A stretch of 64,000 nt of DNA from Scleromatobacter sp964418745. GTDB lineage: Bacteria > Pseudomonadota > Gammaproteobacteria > Burkholderiales > Burkholderiaceae_C. This document shows, in pieces, positions 8,647 through 16,410 of the stretch. The stretch spans positions 1-64,000 of the forward strand of contig CAYQMX010000006.1 in NCBI GenBank assembly GCA_964418745.1, given 5' to 3'. The notes under the pieces are model-generated. The model did no database searches and was not told the origin of the DNA. It was given only the letters and a program-made list of their open reading frames with translations. Numbering within the stretch: the stretch's first letter is position 1; each line of letters opens with the position of its first letter. The position numbers were made by a program, and so were the translations under genes.

Positions 8647-10988
8647 GGCATGTCCGGCGCCGGCGGCTGCTCGGCGTCGCGCGGGCCGATCTGCGGCCCC
8701 AGCCGCGGACGCAGCAACGGGCCCTTGTTGCCCAGCAGGGCGGCGTAGATCGCGGCGTTGGTCAGCACCTTCTTGACGTAGTCGCGGGTCTCGTGGAACG
8801 GCACGTTCTCCGTCCACACCTCGGGCGCCAGCATCAGGCCGCCGCGCCAGCGCCGCGGCCGCGCCGGGCCGGCGTTGTAGGCGGCGGCGGCCATCGGGTC
8901 GGAGCCGCCGAAGCTGTCGAGCACCAGCTTCAGGTAGAAGCTGCCGATGCGCAGGTTGGTGGACGGATCGGCGATCAGCTCGGGCCGGTACACGATGCCG
9001 GCCTTCTTCGCCGCCCACTTCGCCGTGGCCGGCATCAGTTGCATCAGGCCGTTCGCGCCCACGGCCGAGCGCATGTTGCCCATGAAGCGCGTCTCCTGGC
9101 GGATCAGGCCGAACACGAAGGCGGGATCGAGCCCGGCGTTGGTGGCCGCCTCGACGATGTCGCGCCGGAACGGCATCGGGTAGCGCTGCGCGATGTCGAT
9201 CTCGACCTTGGTGCGTTCGCTGGTGTTGATGCACAGCTGCCAGTCGCCGGCGTCGCAGGCCCACTGGGCGGCGGCGATCAGGTCGCGGTCGCTCATGCCG
9301 CGCAACGTGAAGTTCCACTCGCGGCGGGCCTCGTCGCGCAGGTCCATCGCGTCGAGCGCCAGCGCGCGCTGCAGCCCCGGGTTGGCGTGCGCCAGGCCGC
9401 GTTCCAGCGGCGTGACGGGCGGCGGCCGCGGCGGCAGGACGAAGGACGCGCCCAGGTCCTCGGCAGCCAGCAGGCCGTAGAAGCCGACGGTCGACGACAG
9501 CGCCTTGAGCTGGCGGCGCGCCTCGGCGACGGCAGCGTCGCTGTCGGCGCCGGCGGCGGCCTGGGCCAGCGCGAGCTCGGCCTGGGCATGCCAGTAGGTC
9601 CAGTGGCTTTCGGCGCGCTCGCTCGGGCCCATCGCGTCGAGGGCGCGCTCCACGTCCTTCCAGCGCTGGGTGCCCGTGCCCGCGCGCAGCGCGGCGCGTG
9701 CATGCCAGCCCAGCACCTCGTCGCCCCAGTCCGGCGGCGGCAGCCGTTCGCCGCGGCGCGCCGGCTTGCGGGCCGCCCAGGCGCGGCTGGCCCAGTCCAC
9801 GGCATCGGGCAACAGCGACTGCGCGCCGTGGCGGGCGATCACCGCCCACGCCCAGGCGGCGTTGTCGGCGCCTATCGTCTGCTGCCAGCGTTCCTGCAAC
9901 TGCAGCGCCGCGGCGGCGGGATCGCTGGCACCCATGCGGGCCAGCGCCAGCGCGATCATGTCGTTGCGGCGGGCGGTGACGATGTCGGACTTGCGGGCGA
10001 TGAAGCGCGCCGGGTTGTCCCACATCGTGTTGATGTCCTTGAGCGCCGCCTTGCCCAGCAGGGTGGCGGCCCCGCGCGCAGCGCGCTGGCGCCCGGCCTC
10101 GGCGGCCTGGCGCAGGCGGCGCCAGACGTCGTCTTCGGTGAACACCTGGTCGTCGTGCAGGGTCTGGGCCAGCAGCTGGCAACCGTTGTCGGCGTCCTTC
10201 TGCGCCAGCCACTGCGCCAGCGCGGCGTCGTGCACGTCCTTGCCGGCCAGGTGGTCGACCAGCGTCGCGTAGCAGGTGACCTCGCGATCGTCGTTCATGC
10301 GAAAGCGCGGGTAGTCGCGCTTGAACGCTTCCCAGTCGTGGCGGTGGCCGACCTCGAGCAGCCAGTCGTTGCGCAGTCGGTCCTCCACGTAGCTGCCGGG
10401 CCAGCGGGCGTAGAACTGCTCGATCTCGGCGGAGCTCACCTCCGACAGGCGCGTGGTCAGCTCCCAGTAGTCGACCCAGGGTGCCAGTTGCAGGCGGTTG
10501 GCGAGCGCGGTGGCGCGCAGCGAGGCGAGGCGGCCGCGGTCGTGGCGCTGGAAGGCGTCGCGCGCATCGCGGACGAGATCCTCGCGGGCGTTGCTCGCAT
10601 ACCCCGTAGGGGCATCGGCAGGCGTCGGCGGCGGCAGCGCGGCCGGTGCCGGCCCCGTGGGCGGCGCCGCGGGCCGGGCCGCGGGCGCCGACGGCGCGAC
10701 CACCGCGGGCCGGGCCTGCGCGACGGCCGAAGTCGGCGCGGCCGCCGTCGAGGCGCTGGATGGCGCCGGGTCATCGGACGTCGTGGAGGCCGCGGAGGCT
10801 GCGGAGGCTGCGGAGGCTGCGGAGGCTGCGGAGACCGCAGGCGCCACGGCTGGCGCGGACGCCTCGGACGCCGCCGATGCCGCCTCGGCGACGGGTTGGG
10901 AGCATGCGGGGCTGCCGGACAACAGCGCGAGGACGACCAGGGCAAATGGCGCGAGCTGCGCCAGTGCGGAAGAACGGGAATCGGACAT
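8643..10988 (-). CDS. slt: Soluble lytic murein transglycosylase (Slt70-like)
   Basis: Periplasmic enzyme of 781 aa that cleaves the MurNAc-GlcNAc bond with anhydro-product formation. A signal peptide is at residues 1-29 (APFALVVLALLSG). A low-complexity Ala/Ser/Pro region (about 30-115) follows, then a long alpha-superhelical U/L part, and a C-terminal SLT domain. The domain shows the catalytic Glu in GLIRQETRF, then GANGLMQLMP and AAYNAGP. The start ATG at 10988 was chosen because it directly precedes the signal peptide; the upstream frame runs into the GST gene. Part of the linker comes from a 9-bp tandem repeat. It is the first gene of the slt-cca-hydrolase operon. Confidence 0.93.
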   Translation of the reverse strand: MSDSRSSALAQLAPFALVVLALLSGSPACSQPVAEAASAASEASAPAVAPAVSAASAASAASAASAASTTSDDPAPSSASTAAAPTSAVAQARPAVVAPSAPAARPAAPPTGPAPAALPPPTPADAPTGYASNAREDLVRDARDAFQRHDRGRLASLRATALANRLQLAPWVDYWELTTRLSEVSSAEIEQFYARWPGSYVEDRLRNDWLLEVGHRHDWEAFKRDYPRFRMNDDREVTCYATLVDHLAGKDVHDAALAQWLAQKDADNGCQLLAQTLHDDQVFTEDDVWRRLRQAAEAGRQRAARGAATLLGKAALKDINTMWDNPARFIARKSDIVTARRNDMIALALARMGASDPAAAALQLQERWQQTIGADNAAWAWAVIARHGAQSLLPDAVDWASRAWAARKPARRGERLPPPDWGDEVLGWHARAALRAGTGTQRWKDVERALDAMGPSERAESHWTYWHAQAELALAQAAAGADSDAAVAEARRQLKALSSTVGFYGLLAAEDLGASFVLPPRPPPVTPLERGLAHANPGLQRALALDAMDLRDEARREWNFTLRGMSDRDLIAAAQWACDAGDWQLCINTSERTKVEIDIAQRYPMPFRRDIVEAATNAGLDPAFVFGLIRQETRFMGNMRSAVGANGLMQLMPATAKWAAKKAGIVYRPELIADPSTNLRIGSFYLKLVLDSFGGSDPMAAAAYNAGPARPRRWRGGLMLAPEVWTENVPFHETRDYVKKVLTNAAIYAALLGNKGPLLRPRLGPQIGPRDAEQPPAPDMP
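10791..10835. repeat. Short tandem 9-bp repeat inside slt
   Basis: About five head-to-tail copies of GCGGAGGCT (plus strand) encode a Ser-Ala-Ala run in the linker after the Slt signal peptide. The unit is a multiple of three, so copy-number changes would alter linker length without a frameshift. Confidence 0.7.
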
Positions 10989-11047
10989 GTTCTTCCAATA
11001 TACCGAAGGAACCCCGCGCGGCCCGGCGGCCGCGTCGCGTGGCCGCG

Positions 11048-11734
11048 TCAGTCGCGCGACGTTCGGTACGGCTCCTCGAACTGCAGGAATTCCTTTTCCG
11101 CCAGCGCGTCGCGGATCCACGCCGCCGTGCCCTTGGCCGCCGTGGCGCGCGCCATGTAGCCCGCGATCTCGGGCGGCACCGGCAGCGCGTAGGTGCGCAG
11201 GCGCATCACCACCGGGGCGAAGTAGGCGTCGGCGATGGAGTAGTCGCCGAACAGGAACGGGCCGCCGGAGCCGGCCAGGGCGTCCTGCCACAGCGCGATC
11301 ATGCGGGCCAGGTCGGCGCGCACCGGCGCGTCCTCGGCCAGCACGCGCGCGCCGACCTCCGGCAGGGCGGCCTCGATGTTCATGCCGAACGCGTTGCGCA
11401 GCGCACCGAAGCCGCTGTGCATCTCGGCGCAGACGCTGCGGGCGCGGGCGCGCCGCCGGGCGTCGCGCGGCCACAGCGCCAGGGCGGGAAACTTCTCCGC
11501 CACGTACTCGGCGATGGCCAGCGTGTCCCAGACGGCGAAGCCGTCGTCCTCCACCAGGATGGGCACCTTGCCGGCCGGCGACAGCGCTGCCACGGTGGCC
11601 TTGAAGGTGGAGTCGGGCGCGAAGCTGTCGAAGCGGGCCATCACCTCCTCGAACGGGATGTCGAAGTGCGTGAGCAGCACCCACGGGCGCATCGACCAGG
11701 ACGAGTAGTTCTTGTTGCCGATCAGCAGCTTCAT
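11048..11734 (-). CDS. Glutathione S-transferase family protein
   Basis: A 228-aa cytosolic GST-fold protein. The N-terminal thioredoxin-like domain begins MKLLIGNKNYSSWSMRPW, a spelling found in a bacterial GST group, with Ser in the active-site position and the cis-Pro in KVPILVED. The C-terminal helical domain contains FLFGDYSIADAYFAPV, the N-capping and hydrophobic-staple region. The start at 11734 has no competitor before the first strand. It is divergent from the hlyD gene across about 200 nt. The physiological substrate is unknown. Confidence 0.88.
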   Translation of the reverse strand: MKLLIGNKNYSSWSMRPWVLLTHFDIPFEEVMARFDSFAPDSTFKATVAALSPAGKVPILVEDDGFAVWDTLAIAEYVAEKFPALALWPRDARRRARARSVCAEMHSGFGALRNAFGMNIEAALPEVGARVLAEDAPVRADLARMIALWQDALAGSGGPFLFGDYSIADAYFAPVVMRLRTYALPVPPEIAGYMARATAAKGTAAWIRDALAEKEFLQFEEPYRTSRD

Positions 11735-11940
11735 GCGGGGCTCCGGGGCGCGCCGGGCGCCGGTGTCGTGGTTGGGGAAACCCACTGTAGCGGGCGCCGC
11801 GCGCACCGACGATGCCGAATGTGCATCGCGATCATGTCGGGCCTGCATCGAACGCTTGCAACTGCACGGGTGAGCGCCCATGGAAGTGCTGCATTTCTGA
11901 GCTACGCTTCGCGGTCGCGCGTCGCGCCCTACGTTCTCCC
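11735..11940. promoter_or_regulatory. Divergent control region between GST and HlyD genes
   Basis: This 206-nt stretch separates two genes reading away from each other, so it should hold both promoters. It is less GC-rich than its surroundings around 11845-11905. I see no confident -35/-10 pair, no repeated operator, and no small ORF with a Gly-Gly leader that could be the substrate of the exporter. Confidence 0.35.
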
Positions 11941-13203
11941 ATGACCGAGCTGTTCCGCCGCCAGGCCGTCGATTTCCAGCGTCAGAAGTTCCACGGTGCG
12001 ATCGTGTTGACGCGCAGCCCGTGGCAGACGGCCGTGGCCGCGTTCTTCGTGCTGGTGGTCGGCGCGCTGCTCGTCTTCGCCGCCACCCAGGGCTTCGCGC
12101 GCCGGCAGGCCGTCGACGGCGTGCTGATGCCCGCGGGCGGGGTGCTGAGGCTGGTCGCGCCGCAGGCCGGGGTCGTGGTGGCGACGCCCGCCGCGCAGGG
12201 CAGCCGCGTCGCGGCAGGGCAGGCGGTGGTGCAGCTGTCGGCCGAGCAGTCCAGCGCCGCCGGCCCGACCCAGGAGGCCGTGGCGCGCTCGCTCGCGCAG
12301 CGCCAGGGCGGCCTGGTCGACGAGCTGCGCCAGCAGGGCCTGCAGGCGCGCCAGCAGGCGGCGGCGCTCGACGCGCGGGTACTCGCGGTCGACGCCGGGC
12401 TCGCCCAGCAGGAGCGCGAGATCGTGCTGCAGCGCGAGCGGGTGCAACTGGTGCGCGACGTCGCCGGGCGCTACCCCGAGCTGGTGCGCAGCGGCGCCGT
12501 CTCGCCGGTGGAGGCCGCCGAGAAGCAGACCGAGCTGCTGGACCAGCAGGGCCGGCTGTCCGAGATGGAGCGCGCGCGCGGCACCGCCCAGGCCGAGCTC
12601 GCCACGCTGCGCGCCGAGCGCGCGGCGCTGCCGCTGCAGTCCGACCGCGAGAGCTCGCAGATGCGGCGCGAGGCGCTGGCGCTGGCGCAGGCGCAGGCCG
12701 AGAACGAGGCGCGCCGCGGCACGCAGGTGCTCGCGCCGCAGGCCGGCGAGGTCGCCACGCTGCTGGCCGCGCCCGGCCAGTCCGTCGTCGCCGGCCAGAC
12801 CCTGGCCACGCTGCTGCCGGCGGGCGCCGCGCTGGAGGCCGAGCTGTGGGTGCCCACCGAGGCCGCCGGCTTCGTGCGCCCGGGCACCCCCGTGTGGCTG
12901 CGCGTGGACGCGTTCCCGTACGCGCGCTACGGGCAGTTGCGCGCCCATGTGCGCGAGGTCGCGCGCAGCGCGGTGCCGCGCCAGGACCTGGGCGACGCGG
13001 CGGCCGCCGGCACCGCGCCCCGCCCGGACGTCTTCCGGGTGCGGGTGACGCTGGACGCCGACGCGCCCGCCGACCGCGCGCTCGCCTGGCGCGCCTCGCT
13101 GCAGGCCGGCATGCACGTGCAGGCCAGCCTCGTCGCCGAGCGCCGCACGCTGGTGCAGTGGGCGCTCGAGCCGCTGGCGGCTTTGCGGGTGGCGGGGCAA
13201 TGA
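11941..13203 (+). CDS. HlyD-family periplasmic adaptor for peptide export
   Basis: Membrane fusion protein of 420 aa that would link the inner-membrane ABC exporter encoded next to it to an outer-membrane channel. One transmembrane helix is at about residues 27-50 (FFVLVVGALLVFAA). Split lipoyl-like halves (APQAGVVVATPAAQGS and APQAGEVATLLAAPGQ) flank a long Gln/Ala/Arg-rich coiled coil (about 105-265), followed by a beta-barrel region. It resembles the adaptors of bacteriocin exporters (CvaA type). Start ATG 11941 was preferred because the helix follows at the usual distance. The stop overlaps a mini-ORF as ATGA. No TolC gene is nearby. Confidence 0.87.
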   Translation: MTELFRRQAVDFQRQKFHGAIVLTRSPWQTAVAAFFVLVVGALLVFAATQGFARRQAVDGVLMPAGGVLRLVAPQAGVVVATPAAQGSRVAAGQAVVQLSAEQSSAAGPTQEAVARSLAQRQGGLVDELRQQGLQARQQAAALDARVLAVDAGLAQQEREIVLQRERVQLVRDVAGRYPELVRSGAVSPVEAAEKQTELLDQQGRLSEMERARGTAQAELATLRAERAALPLQSDRESSQMRREALALAQAQAENEARRGTQVLAPQAGEVATLLAAPGQSVVAGQTLATLLPAGAALEAELWVPTEAAGFVRPGTPVWLRVDAFPYARYGQLRAHVREVARSAVPRQDLGDAAAAGTAPRPDVFRVRVTLDADAPADRALAWRASLQAGMHVQASLVAERRTLVQWALEPLAALRVAGQ

Positions 13204-13265
13204 GCGCCGCCCGGCCGTCCGAAGGCGCTCGCACCGCAGCCGCCAGGCGCAGGGGTGCCCGATGA
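13200..13265 (+). CDS. Mini-ORF coupling the adaptor and exporter genes (21 aa, RPSEGART core)
   Basis: A 21-codon frame starting MSAARPSEGART that fills the gap between the HlyD and ABC exporter genes exactly. Its ATG overlaps the hlyD stop (ATGA) and its TGA overlaps the exporter start (ATGA), so a terminating ribosome could pass from gene to gene. Related frames, on the other strand, occur at gspL/gspM and gspM/gspN, sharing the DNA core GAAGGCGCTCGCACCGCA. This points to a dispersed element rather than a conserved peptide. Whether the peptide does anything is unknown. Confidence 0.55.
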   Translation: MSAARPSEGARTAAARRRGAR

Positions 13266-15421
13266 ACGCGGCGATGCAGCGCGACCCGGTGCCCGCCGGC
13301 GTGACGCGTCAGCTGGGCCTGGGCCGCCACCTGCCGGTCATCCTGCAGACCGAGGCCACCGAGTGCGGCCTGGCCTGCCTGGCGATGGTGGCCGTGGCCC
13401 TCGGGCTGGACACCGACCTGCCGTCGCTGCGCCTGCGCTTCGGGCTGTCGCGCAAGGGCGCCAACTTCGAGGCGCTGGTGCGCGTGGCCGCCGCGCTGGG
13501 CCTGGACAGCCGCCCGCTGAAGCTGGACCTGCACAACCTGCGCGAGCTGCGGCTGCCGTGCATCCTGCACTGGGACATGAACCACTTCGTGGTACTGAAG
13601 TCGGTCGGCCGCCGCCGCATCGTGATCCACGACCCGCGCGTGGGCGTGCGCTCGCTGAGCCCGGCCGAGTTCGCGCCGCACTTCACCGGCATCGCCCTGG
13701 AACTGGCGCCGGGCGAGGGCTTCGCGCCCCAGTCCGAACGGCTGCACTTCACGCTGCGCGGATTGATGGGCCGCATCACCGGCCTGAACCGCGGCCTGGC
13801 GCAGATCCTGGCGCTGGCGCTGGCGCTCGAGGTGGTGGTCATCGCGCTGCCGTTCTACCTGCAGTGGGTGGTCGACCAGGCGCTGCTGGCCGCCGACCGC
13901 GAACTGCTGGCGGTGCTGGCGCTGGGCTTCGGCCTGCTGGTGCTGCTGCAGGCCGGCATCGGCGCGGTGCGCAGCTGGTGGGTGGCAACGCTCAGCGCGC
14001 GCCTGAACTTCCAGTGGCTGGGCAACGTGTTCGGCCACCTGGTGCGGCTGCCGCTGGAGTTCTTCGAGAAGCGCCACGTGGGCCACATCGTGTCGTGCTT
14101 CGGCTCGATCTCGGTGATCCAGAAGACGCTCACCACCGGCCTGGTGCAGGCGCTCGTCGACGGCCTGATGGTGGCCGGCACGCTGGCGATGATGGGCCTG
14201 TACAGCCCGGCGCTGATGGCCGTGTCGCTGGTGGCGGCCGGCCTGTACGGACTGCTGCGCTGGGCGGTCTTCCGCTCGCTGCGCGAGGCCAGCGCCGAGG
14301 AGATCATCCATGCGGCGCGCCAGCAGACGCACTTCCTCGAGACCGCCGGCGGCATCCAGAGCGTGCGCCTGTTCGGCCGCGGCGACCAGCGCCGTGCCGG
14401 CTGGATGAACATGCTGGCCGACCAGTTCAACGCCGGCCTTCGCGTCGCGCGGGTGCACGTGGCCCACGAGAGCGCGCAGACGCTGCTGTTCGGGCTCGAG
14501 CGCGTGATGGTCGTGTGGCTGGCGGCGCGGCTGGTGCTGGCGGGCGGCTTCAGCGTGGGCATGCTGTTCGCGTACCTGGCCTACAAGGAGCTGTTCTCGG
14601 CGCGCGTGGCCGCGCTGATCGACACCGCCTCCGAGCTCGCGATGCTGCGCCTGCACGGCGAACGCGTGGCCGACATCGCGCTGGCCCGGACCGAGCCGGG
14701 CGAGGCGCCCGCGGCCGTCGAGGTGGACCTGGGCCGGCGCCCGGCCCGCATCGAGCTGCGCAACGTCGGCTACCGCTACGCGCCCACCGAGCCGTGGGTG
14801 CTGCGCGGCGTCGACCTGGTGGTGGAGGCCGGGCGCAGCCTGGCCATCACCGGCCCGTCCGGCTGCGGCAAGACGACGCTGGTCAAGGTGATGCTGGGGC
14901 TGCTGCCGCCCACCGAGGGCGAGGTGCTGTTCGACGGCACGCCGATCCAGCGCCTGGGGCTGTCGCACTACCGTGCGCTGATCGGCACCGTGATGCAGGA
15001 GGACCGGCTGTTCTCGGGCTCGGTGGCCGACAACATCTGCTTCTTCGACCCCGAGCCCGACCTCGAGCGCATCGAGGACTGTGCGCGGCTGGCCGCGGTC
15101 GACGCCGAGATCCGCGCGATGACCATGGGCTTCCACACGCTGGTGACCGACGTCGGCACCGGCCTGTCCGGCGGCCAGAAGCAGCGCCTGCTGCTGGCGC
15201 GCGCGCTGTACCGGCGCCCGCGCATCCTGGTGTTGGACGAGGCCACCAGCCAGCTGGACCTGGGCAACGAACGCAGCGTCAACGAGGCGGTGCGGGCGAT
15301 GCAGCTCACCCGCGTGGTCGTGGCGCATCGCCCCGAGACCATCGCCGTGGCCGACCGCGTCGTCACGCTGGCCGGCGGCCGGATCGCCACGGACAGCGCC
15401 GCCGCCCCGGCCGCGGACTGA
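13262..15421 (+). CDS. Peptidase-C39-domain ABC exporter (bacteriocin/peptide type)
   Basis: A 719-aa inner-membrane protein that should cleave a double-glycine-type leader and export the peptide. The N-terminal C39 peptidase has Cys35 in TEATECGLAC, His108 in WDMNHF and Asp124 in VIHDPR. About six membrane helices occupy roughly residues 165-430. The ATPase has Walker A GPSGCGKT (about 531-538), signature LSGGQ (about 635-639) and Walker B LVLDEAT (Asp659). The layout is that of CvaB-like exporters. No substrate gene with a Gly-Gly leader is visible within 1 kb, and no outer-membrane channel gene is nearby. Confidence 0.92.
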   Translation: MNAAMQRDPVPAGVTRQLGLGRHLPVILQTEATECGLACLAMVAVALGLDTDLPSLRLRFGLSRKGANFEALVRVAAALGLDSRPLKLDLHNLRELRLPCILHWDMNHFVVLKSVGRRRIVIHDPRVGVRSLSPAEFAPHFTGIALELAPGEGFAPQSERLHFTLRGLMGRITGLNRGLAQILALALALEVVVIALPFYLQWVVDQALLAADRELLAVLALGFGLLVLLQAGIGAVRSWWVATLSARLNFQWLGNVFGHLVRLPLEFFEKRHVGHIVSCFGSISVIQKTLTTGLVQALVDGLMVAGTLAMMGLYSPALMAVSLVAAGLYGLLRWAVFRSLREASAEEIIHAARQQTHFLETAGGIQSVRLFGRGDQRRAGWMNMLADQFNAGLRVARVHVAHESAQTLLFGLERVMVVWLAARLVLAGGFSVGMLFAYLAYKELFSARVAALIDTASELAMLRLHGERVADIALARTEPGEAPAAVEVDLGRRPARIELRNVGYRYAPTEPWVLRGVDLVVEAGRSLAITGPSGCGKTTLVKVMLGLLPPTEGEVLFDGTPIQRLGLSHYRALIGTVMQEDRLFSGSVADNICFFDPEPDLERIEDCARLAAVDAEIRAMTMGFHTLVTDVGTGLSGGQKQRLLLARALYRRPRILVLDEATSQLDLGNERSVNEAVRAMQLTRVVVAHRPETIAVADRVVTLAGGRIATDSAAAPAAD

Positions 15422-15453
15422 CCGCCGCGGCCAATCTGTGGGCCCTGCCGCCC

Positions 15454-15479
15454 GGGGGGGTGTCCCGGCCCCCCCTTTT
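15454..15479 (+). terminator. Rho-independent terminator after the exporter
   Basis: Seven G, an 8-nt loop, seven C, then TTTT, about 30 nt after the exporter stop. The stem is pure G-C and the T run is short but well placed. Confidence 0.55.
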
Positions 15480-15831
15480 GGGGAAGCGCGGCCGGCGCAG
15501 TTCGGCGAAACTTCTCTCATCGGCCAGCCCATCCGCCGGCCGCCAGCAGAATGGCGGACTTCGACACGCTCTTGCTGCCCCGCGATGCACCGATCCGGCG
15601 CTTCCTGGGGTCGATCTGCTCGCAAAGTAAGTAGTTCGCCTGCTGTCGAGTCGGGCGCGAAGAGCCGAAAATCTGCCACAAAGGGCGTTTCGTCCGACGA
15701 AGACGTCCCGACCCAGCCTCCCGGTCGACGCCCCTGCCGCGCCGTCCGGGGCCCGGGCCGCGCTGAAGTTCGGTGCCGGGAAGCACAGCTCGCCTGACTT
15801 CCCACGACGAACCGGCCCCCGGAGGAAAGAC
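15480..15831. other. Intergenic region between exporter and unknown membrane protein
   Basis: About 350 nt without a convincing gene. It holds one 27-codon frame (15551-15634, beginning MADFDTLLLP), which lacks a Shine-Dalgarno and a Gly-Gly leader, and a less GC-rich stretch around 15620-15700 that may contain the promoter of the next gene. That gene has a clear GGAGG just before its start. Confidence 0.35.
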
Positions 15832-16404
15832 ATGTTCAAGCCACTCTCCCGTTCCAACAAGAATGCCCCCCGCCCGAGCGCCGGATTCGCGGAAACGCAA
15901 TTCCTGCACACGGCCGGCGACGAGGACTACAGCGGCTTCGCGCCCACCCAGATGTTCGGCGAGGACGACGCCGCCGCGGCGGCCGAGGCCGGCCTGCCGG
16001 GCCCGGCGGCCGCCCGGGACGCGGCGTCCTCCTCGCGCAGCGCGCTGGAGCGCGCCGCCACCGCGCCCGCGCAGGCCGCGGCGCCGGCTGCGGCCGACGA
16101 GCCCGCCATCCCGCAATCCTGGGTCACGTCCCAGTGGGTCGCGGCCCAGGAAGCCAAGGCGCACGAGGCCGCCAACCACGCGCGCGCCGTCATCGCCGCC
16201 CAGCGCCGCGGCGACGAGCCGGGCGAGGGCGCCCCGGCCGACGACGCGGCCCCGGCGGTCCCGCGCACCGGCCTGGCCCGCCTGCGCGCGGCGTTCGAGC
16301 GCCTGCTGCCGGGCGAATTCCGCAGCCTGCTGCCGCTGTGCATCGGCGTGACGGTGACGATGGCGATGATCTCGGCGATGCTGCCGCTGCTCGACAAGCC
16401 CTGA
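15832..16404 (+). CDS. Unknown 190-aa protein with one C-terminal membrane helix
   Basis: I do not recognise this family. GGAGGAAAG lies 7 nt upstream of the ATG, a strong ribosome site. The first 145 residues are Ala/Pro/Glu/Asp-rich and probably disordered, with short motifs (AETQFLHTAGDEDYSGF, APTQMFGEDD). A basic segment (TGLARLRAAFERLLPGEF) precedes one hydrophobic helix (SLLPLCIGVTVTMAMISAMLPLL), then three residues. This looks like a tail-anchored protein with a cytosolic N-terminal part. It sits downstream of the peptide exporter on the same strand, but a terminator lies between them, so a shared function is only a guess. Confidence 0.6.
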   Translation: MFKPLSRSNKNAPRPSAGFAETQFLHTAGDEDYSGFAPTQMFGEDDAAAAAEAGLPGPAAARDAASSSRSALERAATAPAQAAAPAAADEPAIPQSWVTSQWVAAQEAKAHEAANHARAVIAAQRRGDEPGEGAPADDAAPAVPRTGLARLRAAFERLLPGEFRSLLPLCIGVTVTMAMISAMLPLLDKP

Positions 16405-16410
16405 TCCGGC

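Noticed and set aside
15551..15634. 27-codon frame after the exporter as a possible exported peptide
   Set aside because: No Shine-Dalgarno, no Gly-Gly leader and it follows a terminator.
11048..15805. Very long antisense open frame (about 1585 codons) across the exporter genes
   Set aside because: High-GC shadow. Its sequence is low-complexity His/Arg/Gln-rich, it covers well-supported genes on the other strand, and only its last 228 residues (the GST) are real.
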